From NCBI RefSeq assembly GCF_002514735.1, contig NZ_NBWU01000004.1, positions 186,001 through 250,000 of the forward strand: DNA of 64,000 nt, read 5' to 3'. Below the pieces are notes generated by a model, which worked only from the letters and a program-made list of their open reading frames with translations, was not told the DNA's origin and did not search any database. Source of the stretch: Sediminicola luteus. GTDB lineage: Bacteria > Bacteroidota > Bacteroidia > Flavobacteriales > Flavobacteriaceae. Position numbers and translations under genes: made by a program. This document shows, piece after piece, positions 41,615 through 50,698 of the stretch. Position 1 is the stretch's first letter, and the number at the start of each line of letters is the position of its first letter.

Positions 41615-43795
41615 ATGGGCAAAATACACTCCAAAACCCTCCAAGATCTCGAATTTCCGACCGTACTGGAACAGCTTACGGGTTTCTGCGTTACCGAAAT
41701 GGGTAAAACCGCGGCCCTTAAGATATTGCCGTTCCGTACCGAAGAAGAGATTCTCAATGCCTTGGGAAAAACCTCGGAGTATTTGGCCTCTTTTGAAAAT
41801 GAAAACCGGATACCCAACCACGGATTCGAATCTATTTCAGAGTACTTAAAATTGCTTAAAATTGAGAACACCACCTTAGAGGTTTCGGCCTTTAAACGTA
41901 TCAACGCCTTGTGTTCCCTGATCCAAGAGCATCACCTCTTTTTTAAGAAATTCCAGGAATACTATCCCCTTATGGCCGAAAGGGCCTTATGGGAAGAACC
42001 CAATACCGAAATACCCAAGACTTTAGGTAAGGTTTTGGATCGTTTCGGGGAAATTAAGGACAAGGCCTCCCCTGCCCTTTGGAGTATACGCCAACAAATA
42101 CAAGAAGTGCGGGTAAAGATCAACCAGAGTTTTGCCATGGCCCTGGGACAATGCCAATCACAGGATCTTTTAGATGAAATACGGGAATCGGTCATAGACA
42201 ACCGTAGGGTTTTGGCCGTAAAGGCCATGTACCGCAAACGGGTCAAAGGTACTGCTATGGGCACCTCTAAGACCGGAAGTATCGTCTATATTGAACCAGA
42301 GGCCTGTAGACAACAGACCAGTCGTCTCTCCAATCTGGAATTCGATGAGCGGGAAGAAATACGAAGGATCCTAAAAGAATTGACTGATTTCGTTAGGCCC
42401 TTTGGTGCTCAATTACAGGCCTATCAAGTCTATTTTACCGAAACCGATCTTACGGCGGCCAAGGCTAAATATGGTATGGAGATGAATGCCCTATTGCCTA
42501 AGATCAACAAACAAAAAGAGCTATATCTGCGTGATGCCTATCACCCCTTACTCTATTTATCGAATAAAAGAAAACGGGAAAAAACTTACCCGCAAACCAT
42601 AGAATTACATCCGGAAAACCGGATTATCGTTATCTCGGGGCCTAATGCCGGTGGTAAAAGTATTACCTTAAAAACCATTGGTCTATTACAGGTAATGCTG
42701 CAAAGTGGTATGCTTATTCCCGTTCATGAACGTAGCTCGGTTTGCCTTTTCGGCAAGGTTATGACCGATATCGGGGATAACCAGTCCATTGAAAACCATC
42801 TGAGTACCTACAGCTACCGCCTAAAGAACATGAATTATTTTCTTAGGCAATGCGATAAAAACACACTGTTTTTGATCGATGAATTCGGCACCGGTTCCGA
42901 TCCGGAATTGGGTGGGGCCTTGGCCGAAACCTTTTTAGAGATGTTTTACGACAAACAGGCCTATGGGGTAATTACCACCCACTACAGCAATTTAAAAATG
43001 CTGGCCGATGAGTTACCTTTTGCCACCAATGCCAATATGATTTTCGATAGCCGCACCTTGGAACCTACTTTTCAGTTGGTACTAGGACAGGCGGGTAGTT
43101 CCTTTACCTTTGAGGTGGCCCAAAAGAACGGCATTCCCTATAGTTTGATCAACAAGGCCAAAAAGAAGATCGAACGGGGCAAAGTTCGTTTCGATGCTAC
43201 CATAGCCAAATTGCAAAAGGAACGTTCCAAAATGGAAAAGACGGGCAAAACCCTGCAGCAAGAAGAGGTAAAAGCCCGTGAGGAAGCCCAAAAGCTTGAA
43301 AAACTGAACGACCGCATTAAAACAAAACTTGAGAATTACCAAGAATTATACGATACCAACCAACGTATGATCTATTTGGGTACCAAGCTGAACGATGCGG
43401 CCGAGAAGTACTTTCTCGACAAGAAAAAACGCCCCTTGATCTCAGAATTATTGCGAATTGTAGAAGTAGAGAACAGCAAACGCAAAAAAACGACGGCCAA
43501 GGAGGTGCGTCAAAAAAAGGCCAAAAAAGAGGTGGTTAACCAAGAAGTACTCAAAGAGATAAAAGTAGTAAGGGAAAAGAAAAAGGAAGCCAAGAAAAAG
43601 GCCGTTATCCAAGAAAAGAACAAACCCAAACCCATTTTAAGAATAGGTGATCGCGTACGCCTCACTGACGGAAAAGCAGTGGGCACCTTGGAAAAAATCG
43701 AAAAGAACAAAGCCCTGATCAACTACGGACTCTTTACTACCTCTGCCCCCTTAGACCAATTGGAGTTGGTACAGGCTATGAAAGGGAAATCCTAA
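41615..43795 (+). CDS. mutS2: MutS2-family ATPase lacking the Smr nuclease domain
   Basis: 726 residues. MutS core helices and clamp come first, then the ABC-type ATPase: Walker A G-P-N-A-G-G-K-S at about 341-348, then D-I-G-D-N-Q-S-I-E-N-H-L-S-T-Y-S and Walker B T-L-F-L-I-D-E-F-G-T-G-S-D-P. After it comes a long coiled coil and a very basic K-K-rich stretch (about 600-680), then a KOW-like beta domain (R-I-G-D-R-V-R-L-T-D-G). The C-terminal Smr endonuclease domain of Bacillus MutS2 is absent, as in other Flavobacteriia. MutS2 acts on recombination structures and, in Bacillus, on collided ribosomes; which applies here is unknown. Confidence 0.93.
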   Translation: MGKIHSKTLQDLEFPTVLEQLTGFCVTEMGKTAALKILPFRTEEEILNALGKTSEYLASFENENRIPNHGFESISEYLKLLKIENTTLEVSAFKRINALCSLIQEHHLFFKKFQEYYPLMAERALWEEPNTEIPKTLGKVLDRFGEIKDKASPALWSIRQQIQEVRVKINQSFAMALGQCQSQDLLDEIRESVIDNRRVLAVKAMYRKRVKGTAMGTSKTGSIVYIEPEACRQQTSRLSNLEFDEREEIRRILKELTDFVRPFGAQLQAYQVYFTETDLTAAKAKYGMEMNALLPKINKQKELYLRDAYHPLLYLSNKRKREKTYPQTIELHPENRIIVISGPNAGGKSITLKTIGLLQVMLQSGMLIPVHERSSVCLFGKVMTDIGDNQSIENHLSTYSYRLKNMNYFLRQCDKNTLFLIDEFGTGSDPELGGALAETFLEMFYDKQAYGVITTHYSNLKMLADELPFATNANMIFDSRTLEPTFQLVLGQAGSSFTFEVAQKNGIPYSLINKAKKKIERGKVRFDATIAKLQKERSKMEKTGKTLQQEEVKAREEAQKLEKLNDRIKTKLENYQELYDTNQRMIYLGTKLNDAAEKYFLDKKKRPLISELLRIVEVENSKRKKTTAKEVRQKKAKKEVVNQEVLKEIKVVREKKKEAKKKAVIQEKNKPKPILRIGDRVRLTDGKAVGTLEKIEKNKALINYGLFTTSAPLDQLELVQAMKGKS

Positions 43796-43831
43796 AAGGT
43801 ATATTCCCTAAAAAAGTCCCAGAGAATAGTA

Positions 43832-44863
43832 CTACAAAGACTCAAAATAATCAAAGGCATCGATCAAGTCTAAATACACCCCATCGAAACCCGCATTTAA
43901 AATTTTGGATAAGTAGGCCTCGTTTCCATCCAAAATAACATCCTGCCAAGAGTTTTCCCAATACTTAACTTTAAAATTACCAGGCCAATTCTGGTTCTCT
44001 TCGGCCAACCAATCCGGGGGATTATCATCCCATTCATTTTTCCAATAAAACCGATAATTTTCGGCTTCACCAATAGACATATAAGCAATAATGATACGGC
44101 TACCCCCATTCGATTTTTCTTTTAGGGCATCCAGTTCCGTGGCGGTAAACAAACTCCCATCATTAAAAAAAGCATCCATAATCAACAAATCATAATTTGT
44201 AGATACAACAGCGTTTATGAATTCTGATTTTGAGGAGAATTCCTGACCGTTTATGAGATAGAGAAAGTTTTTCACATCATTTAAAGAGGTTACATCCCCA
44301 TCATTTTCATTGACCAATGTCCCAGGATAAATAGGAATTTGCGATAATGCCTTGTTAGGTGCTGCAAAGCCGATATAGCCGGTTTCTGAATGCCTATTTA
44401 TAGCATCGTCTACCAATCCGGTTTCATTACAATAATCCGTCCCCAGAATTTGTTTCCCTTCATTCTTGGAACGATCCAAAAACGCTTTTAAATAGTTAAC
44501 CCGCTGGTTCGCTGTCATTTGGTTCACTCCCCCTTGACCATAAAACAAATCTTCTTGTCCATGGGCATCAATGGCATCTAAATATGGCGTATTCAATACC
44601 CCATTGGCCATTCCGTTTTCACTGATCAATTCTATCCCATTTTGAGGAATGACCAAAAAGTTCGATTTAACACCAACAGCTTCATCCTTTATAGCAATGA
44701 CAAAATCCCGCATTTCCTGTCGGTAATCCACCGTTGGTGTTTCGGGGTTCGGGCTTTCAACAATAGGAGGGTTTTCAATTAAGGGTTCGTCCATGGGTAT
44801 CTCATCAGAACCACATCCAATCATTAAAAATACGAGTATTGTCCTAAAGCAGGTTTTGGTCAT
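43832..44863 (-). CDS. TM1410-like putative glycoside hydrolase, lipoprotein
   Basis: 343 residues from MTKTCFRTILVFLMIGC, whose lipobox L-M-I-G-C anchors it in a membrane. After a proline-rich linker comes a TIM-barrel-like domain. It resembles the MJ1477/TM1410 family, related to GH114 endo-alpha-1,4-polygalactosaminidases: N-Y-D-L-L-I-M-D-A-F-F-N, I-I-A-Y-M-S-I-G-E-A-E-N-Y-R, and at the end G-F-D-G-V-Y-L-D-L-I-D-A-F-D. The acidic residues in those segments are the probable catalytic pair. It would act on an extracellular galactosamine-type polymer. It is monocistronic, and its substrate is inferred only from the family. Confidence 0.82.
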   Translation of the reverse strand: MTKTCFRTILVFLMIGCGSDEIPMDEPLIENPPIVESPNPETPTVDYRQEMRDFVIAIKDEAVGVKSNFLVIPQNGIELISENGMANGVLNTPYLDAIDAHGQEDLFYGQGGVNQMTANQRVNYLKAFLDRSKNEGKQILGTDYCNETGLVDDAINRHSETGYIGFAAPNKALSQIPIYPGTLVNENDGDVTSLNDVKNFLYLINGQEFSSKSEFINAVVSTNYDLLIMDAFFNDGSLFTATELDALKEKSNGGSRIIIAYMSIGEAENYRFYWKNEWDDNPPDWLAEENQNWPGNFKVKYWENSWQDVILDGNEAYLSKILNAGFDGVYLDLIDAFDYFESL

Positions 44864-45115
44864 AAAATCGATATACTTGGGTAACAATTTCAAAATAAGG
44901 AGACAAATAGTATTGACAACATTATTATTTACGACTAGAAACCTACTGATAGACTACGGGTTAGCATAAAAATTATTTTTTTTCAAAAAAAACGCAAGAT
45001 TCCGGTTAGTTGGCGTCTTTACTAATAGAACAATCAAAAAACGGGTCTGGATCCCTTTGGAAATAAAATTCAAAGTAGTTGGACCATAATCATTAATCTC
45101 GATCACCAAGCCCTC

Positions 45116-45649
45116 TTGGAAACCGATAACCATAAAAAGCTACAGGCATTTTTTAAGCAAGAGTACCAGATTCTGACCCAGTATGTAAACGGACGAATCA
45201 GGGCCAATACCCAACGCGATGCCGAAGATATCATTCAAGATGTAGCCTTAAAGCTATTCTCTGGGGCGGATCGCTACGCCCCTATACAAAATGTGGCTGG
45301 TTTTGTGTATCGTTCAATAAAGAACAAAATAGTGGATGTGATGCGAAAAAACGGCCGCAACCCAAGAATGGAATCAATTGAAGAGGCACAGGTTCCCGAA
45401 TTTGCACAAAGCCTGAATTTCTCTAATGCGGGGGAAACCGATGCCCAAATGGAGAAAAAATTGGTGACCGCAATACATCAATTAAAACCCATGTACCGCG
45501 ATATCATTTTAGCTATTGATTTTGAAGGGTATTCGTATCGGGAAATAGCGGAAGAGACAGGAATTCCGGAAGGCACTTTAATGTCGCAACGTCACCGGGC
45601 CATTGCCCAACTATATAAAAAAATGGAAATAGAAATTTTATCTAAATAA
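45116..45649 (+). CDS. ECF-type RNA polymerase sigma factor
   Basis: 177 residues with a TTG start (no ATG is in frame between the preceding stop and the conserved region). Region 2: Q-R-D-A-E-D-I-I-Q-D-V-A-L-K-L-F and V-A-G-F-V-Y-R-S-I-K-N-K-I-V-D-V-M-R. Region 4: L-K-P-M-Y-R-D-I-I-L-A-I, then Y-S-Y-R-E-I-A-E-E-T-G-I-P-E-G-T-L-M-S-Q-R-H-R-A. The two small downstream genes (gap of six bases, then an overlap) replace the usual anti-sigma gene. The basic helix R-K-N-G-R-N is typical of this phylum. Confidence 0.92.
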   Translation: METDNHKKLQAFFKQEYQILTQYVNGRIRANTQRDAEDIIQDVALKLFSGADRYAPIQNVAGFVYRSIKNKIVDVMRKNGRNPRMESIEEAQVPEFAQSLNFSNAGETDAQMEKKLVTAIHQLKPMYRDIILAIDFEGYSYREIAEETGIPEGTLMSQRHRAIAQLYKKMEIEILSK

Positions 45650-45655
45650 GATATC

Positions 45656-46072
45656 ATGAAAGATTATATTAAACATAAACTACGCGGAAAATCCATTGGA
45701 GAAATCATAGGTATTATCATTGCCGGGGGCATATTCATCGTAGGCTTGGCCATTTTGTTCGGCTTTGTGCTCATGTGGCTCTGGAATTGGCTTATGCCCG
45801 AAATATTCGGACTCCCTACGTTGGATTATTGGCAAGCCGTCGGGCTATTTATCCTATCCAAGCTATTGATCGGCGGATGTGGCGGCGGAAAATCCCATGG
45901 TAAAAAAGAATACCATTGCGACAACAAAGCCCAGAAAAAATCGGAATTCTCAAAGTGGAAGCATTATGGCGACTTCTGGAAAGAAGAAGGCGAAAAGCAA
46001 TATCAATCATACATCAATCGAAAAACCGAAAAACAACATGACCACCCTAATAGCCCCGAAACCCCAGCATAG
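45656..46072 (+). CDS. Small membrane protein with Cys/His-rich tail, possible anti-sigma partner
   Basis: 138 residues. Two hydrophobic helices (about 14-45 and 58-75) are followed by a cytosolic tail starting G-G-C-G-G-G-K-S-H-G-K-K-E-Y-H-C-D, and later K-Q-H-D-H. It starts six bases after the ECF sigma factor stop codon. The Cys and His residues could bind a metal. Its position suggests that it senses something at the membrane and controls the sigma factor, but the tail has no known anti-sigma motif. No family recognised. Confidence 0.75.
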   Translation: MKDYIKHKLRGKSIGEIIGIIIAGGIFIVGLAILFGFVLMWLWNWLMPEIFGLPTLDYWQAVGLFILSKLLIGGCGGGKSHGKKEYHCDNKAQKKSEFSKWKHYGDFWKEEGEKQYQSYINRKTEKQHDHPNSPETPA

Positions 46073-46292
46073 TACACAGGTATTGGTGTACAAAACAGAC
46101 ATTAGCACTCTAAAAAAAGTGAAAGATCTTAAGCGGTTCCTGAACACCTATTCGGGAATACTCGACTGGTCGGTAGATTTAGAGGATATAGACAATGTAC
46201 TCTGGATCAAAGCTTCCAAGTATTTTAATGCCGATTTTCTGGTATGGCGATTGCAAATGCAAGGTTATGCCTGCGAACCCCTACCCGACTGA
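46038..46292 (+). CDS. Small heavy-metal-associated-fold protein lacking the metal Cys
   Basis: 84 residues from MTTLIAPKPQHS; its start overlaps the previous gene by 35 bases. The pattern V-L-V-Y-K-T-D-I, K-D-L-K-R-F-L-N, W-S-V-D-L-E-D-I-D-N-V-L-W-I, F-L-V-W-R-L-Q-M-Q-G-Y-A-C fits the beta-alpha-beta-beta-alpha-beta ferredoxin-like fold of HMA proteins, but the CxxC metal loop is absent. Such Cys-less relatives are common in Flavobacteriia next to ECF sigma genes. It may serve in protein-protein contact within the sigma system. Confidence 0.7.
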   Translation: MTTLIAPKPQHSTQVLVYKTDISTLKKVKDLKRFLNTYSGILDWSVDLEDIDNVLWIKASKYFNADFLVWRLQMQGYACEPLPD

Positions 46293-46441
46293 ACACAAGT
46301 TTGCCTTTTAAACAAGTAACTCCCCCTGTGCGAGCAAACAAGGCATCCGAAGGAAATAAGATTTTAATATCAATGCAAGCCTGCCCACTTTTTGGCAGAT
46401 AAGCCACAAGGAACTAATCCCTTTTGGCGGTGCCAAAAAAA

Positions 46442-46490
46442 CAGTCGGCATCAAGTTGTTGAATCGCAACTTGAGCGGCCGACTGCCCTT
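46442..46490. terminator. Nested 8+8-bp hairpin, bidirectional terminator
   Basis: Outer stem CAGTCGGC at 46442-46449 with GCCGACTG at 46478-46485; inner stem TCAAGTTG at 46451-46458 with CAACTTGA at 46467-46474. T runs flank both sides (seven T on the minus strand, CCCTTTT on the plus strand). It lies 25 bases beyond the cytolysin-like gene on the minus strand and after the ECF trio on the plus strand. Confidence 0.85.
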
Positions 46491-46514
46491 TTAATGGGAT
46501 ATAACCCTAACCCC

Positions 46515-48143
46515 CTACTTGGGCTCAAGGTTTATTTTCTCTACAGTGTATTCAACATCTATTTTCCCGATTTTTAAGGTTTCTGTCAAAAGCTCTTCAT
46601 CTCCTGAAATCAGATCTGAATTGATATCGTTTAAAGTGATTTTTACTTCCCCTTTACCGATCAGATCATCGGAGAATAAATCCTTATCGGACAATTTGGC
46701 GTAAACATTTACCTTATTCCCACTCATGCTGGGGCGGTACATTTCAAATTCCACCTCGGGTTGTCCGGGTATATCTACCTTCTTTTTATCCACTGGAATA
46801 TGGTTACTTCTAGTATTGGAATAATAAGCATCCAACACATCTTTGGGATCATCGGGATCTTTCATATATACGATCTTTTCTTTGTCGTCATTGTCTTCTA
46901 AAATCATACGCGCGCCTATATAGCCATATACTTCAAAATTACCGCTCTTATCGTCGTTGCGCTGCATACTTAATAGTTTCACCTTGTATTTGTAATAGGC
47001 CAGTTCACAGTTGCGGATATTGTATTCCGAGGCCAAAACCACACGTGCCACAGGCAAATCGTTCTTCAAATACCGTAACGTATAGGCCAATGGTGCCGCA
47101 GGTGAATCTTGGGAGTAATTACCCCCTTCTTTGATATAGTTGAATACGCCACTAGGCCCATCGATAACTTGGGCCGCACTGGCGCCAGACCCCCCAATGA
47201 CCAAGGCCTTTACATTGGAGTTTTTGATAATAGTAGAATCGGAGGCGGAAATACTGCCATCGGTAGAACGGTACGAGGCATTGAAAGCACCATGCACATC
47301 GGATCTACTATAGTCCGATTCTACCGAATACAGTACCATACGACCATATTTGACCGACGATACGATTACCGGGCTTGTACTGTTCAATTCGGGTAATTCG
47401 GTAAAAAGACTGCCGGGGTTGTTATTGGTGGGCAAATCTAGGTCGATACTGTAATACAACTGAAAGAACTTGACCAGGTATTTATGTTTTTTGGTGGTTT
47501 TATTAAAATCGAAGGCTGCCGATACATTTTTGTTCTTACTTCGATAGTTGGCGCCGATGGCCAGATTCAGATGCTGTTCGGAATATACCTCATCGGTGGT
47601 CAAATTCAGTTTGGCCGGGGTAGCCCCGCTAACCCCTTGTGCCAAAAGATCTTTTATACCATTACGTACCGTGGAGAGTTTAGGGTCGCTAACCTCAACG
47701 GAAGCATCCCCATTGATATTTTCCAAGGAAATGGACAAGGTAATCGGTGCCCTACCCCCATTGATACCAATATATTCACCCGTAGGTATCGATTCTCCCT
47801 TGAGCATGGCCCCTGGGTAAATTACATCGGAAGTAGGATCTAATGCCAAGAGTTCACTAAAGCCTGGGGCATGTTTATATTGGGTTATAAAACATTCCAA
47901 AGATTCATTCTCGGTATCACGTTCCGTGGCTTCATCTACAATCGTTGGGCTAGCCACTTCTTCTCCTTGTTCAAATTCAGACAAGCTGGCCAAGACCGCA
48001 TTATGTTCGGCAGCGGTTTTGTCGTCAACTAGGGGTCCGCCCCCGCCATCGTCACTTTTACTACAGCCAAACAGCGTAGTAACTATCACTAGACAGCCCC
48101 AAGCCATCTTCTTTAATTTTGAATTAACTAATAGGGTTTTCAT
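46515..48143 (-). CDS. Cholesterol-dependent-cytolysin-family lipoprotein with divergent C-terminal domain
   Basis: 542 residues from MKTLLVNSKLKKM; the lipobox T-L-F-G-C27 predicts a lipid anchor. Residues about 100-385 follow thiol-activated cytolysins: I-Y-P-G-A-M-L-K-G, R-A-P-I-T-L-S-I-S-L, L-S-T-V-R-N-G-I-K-D-L-L, the block S-P-V-I-V-S-S-V-K-Y-G-R-M (257-269), the diglycine V-I-G-G (315-318) and A-S-E-Y-N-I-R-N. The usual domain 4 with its Trp-rich undecapeptide and Thr-Leu pair is not there; instead there are about 160 acidic residues with a C2-like ending (D-L-I-G-K-G-E-V-K-I-T-L). Pore formation is therefore likely, but target recognition differs. It is divergent from the TPR/HTH regulator gene. 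Confidence 0.85.
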   Translation of the reverse strand: MKTLLVNSKLKKMAWGCLVIVTTLFGCSKSDDGGGGPLVDDKTAAEHNAVLASLSEFEQGEEVASPTIVDEATERDTENESLECFITQYKHAPGFSELLALDPTSDVIYPGAMLKGESIPTGEYIGINGGRAPITLSISLENINGDASVEVSDPKLSTVRNGIKDLLAQGVSGATPAKLNLTTDEVYSEQHLNLAIGANYRSKNKNVSAAFDFNKTTKKHKYLVKFFQLYYSIDLDLPTNNNPGSLFTELPELNSTSPVIVSSVKYGRMVLYSVESDYSRSDVHGAFNASYRSTDGSISASDSTIIKNSNVKALVIGGSGASAAQVIDGPSGVFNYIKEGGNYSQDSPAAPLAYTLRYLKNDLPVARVVLASEYNIRNCELAYYKYKVKLLSMQRNDDKSGNFEVYGYIGARMILEDNDDKEKIVYMKDPDDPKDVLDAYYSNTRSNHIPVDKKKVDIPGQPEVEFEMYRPSMSGNKVNVYAKLSDKDLFSDDLIGKGEVKITLNDINSDLISGDEELLTETLKIGKIDVEYTVEKINLEPK

Positions 48144-48211
48144 GCTTAAAGGTTTATTGGATTCAACGCTTCGAAAGTAGCCGTGAATCACCCAACCACC
48201 TAAAAACCAGC

Positions 48212-48373
48212 ATGGACAAAGTATGGACAACCAAGTCGCTCTTGTTCCTTTTTGCTCATGGACAACAATAGTATGCCTCAAACTCAAAACTCACATAAAA
48301 CCCTGTTTTATAACATAATACGAGTTAACATGAACAGGATAATCCATGGAATTCCCTAGACAGACTATGGACA
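48212..48373. promoter_or_regulatory. Four ATGGACA direct repeats in the divergent promoter region
   Basis: ATGGACA occurs at 48212-48218, 48223-48229, 48258-48264 and 48367-48373, all in the same orientation; the first two are 11 bases apart, one helical turn. The gap (48144-48452) lies between the cytolysin-like gene and the TPR/HTH gene. They could be regulator sites. TACTTTG near 48425 is a loose -7 box for the TPR gene. Confidence 0.45.
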
Positions 48374-48452
48374 GACCTTAATCTTGCTTTTCATACCAAC
48401 TTTCTCGATACCAAAATTATAACTACTTTGTAATCAGCATAAAAACCAGCAT

Positions 48453-50351
48453 ATGAAAGCCAACCGGATTTATCTTTGCCTTTTTCTATTATCGACTTTT
48501 ATTAGTAGTGGTCAACAAAACCAAGCCTTTATCGACAGTTTAAAACAAGAATTGACCCATGGCGGACACAATGACTCCATTAAAGTGGTACTCCTGACCA
48601 AACTACACGAAAAACTCATGTTCGCTGAACCTGAGGTGGCCAAAGGTTACGCCCAACAAGAATTAAATATTTACAAAGAAACCGGATTGGAGCTGGCTTA
48701 TGGTTTAGGTAATTTGCATATGGGCGATTATCACTTCAATAAAAGCGAAAACGACTCGGCCCTTTACTACTATACCATTGCCAAAACAAACTTTGAAAAG
48801 AACAATAAGACACGGGCTATTATTTTTGTAAACTATACATTGGCGGATATATATAAAATGCAGGGTGATTATAAAAAAGCCCTTTCCATTTTCGAGAATA
48901 GTATCGACCAAATCGAAAAACATATCAGTGACGAGCCTTATAAAAGCCAGTTTTTAGCCTCGTCGTATCTAGCCATAGGTTCATGCTATTTTGCCAAAGG
49001 TGATTTACGTATTGCGTTATCGGAAACCTTAAGAGCCCTAAAGTTATATGAAACCATAAATGATGCATTACGTTCAGCCGATACCTTTAAGCAATTAGGT
49101 GATATTGAAAGTCGGTTATTGCATTATAAAAATGCATTGACTTACTACCAAGAAGCACAAAAAATCTACCATAATAAGAATGATAATATTTATGAAGCCA
49201 ATGCCCTTCATGCTATAGGACAAATGCATACCCATCTAAACCAACCCGAAGAAGCGGAAACATACCTACTAAAAAGTATTGCGCTGGCCAAAAAGTACGA
49301 GGTAAAAGCAACACAAGCCAAAACTTTGAATGAATTAGGATTGCTTTATATATCCAAGAAGGAACACCAAAAAGCAATTCAGGTATTAACAGAATCCGAG
49401 CAAATCGCATCTGCCGAAGGCATTGTTTTGCAGCAAATTACTACCGGAAAATCAATGGCCTTATTAGCTGAAAATCAAGGAAACTACAATAAAGCCTTGC
49501 GCATGCTTAATAAGTCTATTTCGCTATGTAGCATACATGAAACCCAAAGTCTATTGGGAGATTTATTCGAACAGAAAGCCCATGTCTTAGAAAAGCAAGG
49601 AAATTACAAGGCTTCTATTGCGAATTATAAAAACGCACAAGCTGTTCATGACAGTATTTCATCTGTTGAAAAAACCAGGCAAATCGAAGAACTAAAAACC
49701 ATATACGAAACCGAAAAAAAGGAAGCCGAAATCGCTTTACAGAAAGAAGAGATAAATACCCTGAACGAAAAAGCCAAGGTAGACAGGCTTACCAAAAGCT
49801 TGTATGCCGGGGGAATGTTCACCTTTGTTTCGGTATCGGGATTGCTGTTCTTTGGTTTTCGGCAACGCATAAAAAAGAACCGTATCGCCAGGGAAAAGAA
49901 AGAAGCTTTGTTACAAAAGGAAATCGACCATAAAAAGAAAGAATTGGCCTCCCAAACCCTGCATTTGGTGCAGAAAAACACGTTTATCCAAGAACTGAAG
50001 GAGAATCTGGAAAACCTCAAAAATTCTCCTGAAAAATTTAAAATGGAGTTCCGGCGTATCGTAATGCTCCTAAAAAAGGAAAATGCCTCGGACCGCGATT
50101 GGGAAGTCTTTAAATCGTATTTCTCGGAGGTCCACAACGATTTCGATCAAAAGATAAAGACCCTTTGCCCCGATATTACTGAAAAAGAGATCAGGCTATC
50201 GGCCTTTTTGCGTATGAACCTCTCGACCAAGGAAATTGCCGCCACCTTAAACGTCTTACCCGATAGTATTTTAAAATCAAAATATCGATTAAAGAAAAAA
50301 TTGGGACTGGACAAAGACCAAGATCTGGGTCAATTCTTAAATGCGTTTTAA
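48453..50351 (+). CDS. TPR membrane regulator with LuxR-type HTH
   Basis: 632 residues. Signal sequence (MKANRIYLCLFLLSTFISSG), then about seven TPR repeats in the periplasm (about 40-400; e.g. A-L-S-I-F-E-N-S-I, A-L-T-Y-Y-Q-E-A-Q-K-I-Y), a membrane helix at about 450-468 (G-G-M-F-T-F-V-S-V-S-G-L-L-F-F-G-F), a coiled coil, and a C-terminal LuxR-like helix-turn-helix: L-S-A-F-L-R-M-N-L-S-T-K-E-I-A-A-T-L-N-V. This design passes an envelope signal straight to DNA. Being divergent from the cytolysin-like gene, it is the prime candidate for its regulator. Confidence 0.9.
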   Translation: MKANRIYLCLFLLSTFISSGQQNQAFIDSLKQELTHGGHNDSIKVVLLTKLHEKLMFAEPEVAKGYAQQELNIYKETGLELAYGLGNLHMGDYHFNKSENDSALYYYTIAKTNFEKNNKTRAIIFVNYTLADIYKMQGDYKKALSIFENSIDQIEKHISDEPYKSQFLASSYLAIGSCYFAKGDLRIALSETLRALKLYETINDALRSADTFKQLGDIESRLLHYKNALTYYQEAQKIYHNKNDNIYEANALHAIGQMHTHLNQPEEAETYLLKSIALAKKYEVKATQAKTLNELGLLYISKKEHQKAIQVLTESEQIASAEGIVLQQITTGKSMALLAENQGNYNKALRMLNKSISLCSIHETQSLLGDLFEQKAHVLEKQGNYKASIANYKNAQAVHDSISSVEKTRQIEELKTIYETEKKEAEIALQKEEINTLNEKAKVDRLTKSLYAGGMFTFVSVSGLLFFGFRQRIKKNRIAREKKEALLQKEIDHKKKELASQTLHLVQKNTFIQELKENLENLKNSPEKFKMEFRRIVMLLKKENASDRDWEVFKSYFSEVHNDFDQKIKTLCPDITEKEIRLSAFLRMNLSTKEIAATLNVLPDSILKSKYRLKKKLGLDKDQDLGQFLNAF

Positions 50352-50458
50352 ACCAAATACTTGGTAGTAGGTTAATAACTTTTCGATGAAATCGACCGTA
50401 AAAAGCTATCATCTTATAGGATATTTCCTATTTTTAGACACTAACAAAACCATTAACT

Positions 50459-50698
50459 ATGAAATCCATGACTTGTAAGGAACTGGGTGGAGGCTGTGAT
50501 ATGCGCTTCAGTGCCAGCACCTTTGAGGAGATTGCCCAAATGAGTAAGGAACACGGACGGGAAATGTTCCAAAAGGGAGACAAGGCCCATTTACAGGCCA
50601 TGGACAACATGAAAGCCCTGATGCAATCGCCAGAAGCCATGGCCCAGTGGTTCGAAGCTAAAAAAAGGGAATTCGAACGTTTGCCTTCTACGGTCTAA
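50459..50698 (+). CDS. DUF1059-family small protein
   Basis: 79 residues. The opening M-K-S-M-T-C-K-E-L-G-G-G-C-D with two Cys and the helix H-G-R-E-M-F-Q-K-G-D-K-A-H identify DUF1059, a small soluble family thought to bind a metal through Cys and His. Its last four bases overlap the end of the convergent cytochrome gene. No operon partner; function unknown. Confidence 0.87.
   Translation: MKSMTCKELGGGCDMRFSASTFEEIAQMSKEHGREMFQKGDKAHLQAMDNMKALMQSPEAMAQWFEAKKREFERLPSTV

Noticed and set aside
48144-48287. 48 more N-terminal codons for the cytolysin-like protein
   Set aside because: The lipoprotein signal begins at 48143 and the extra residues are not signal-like.
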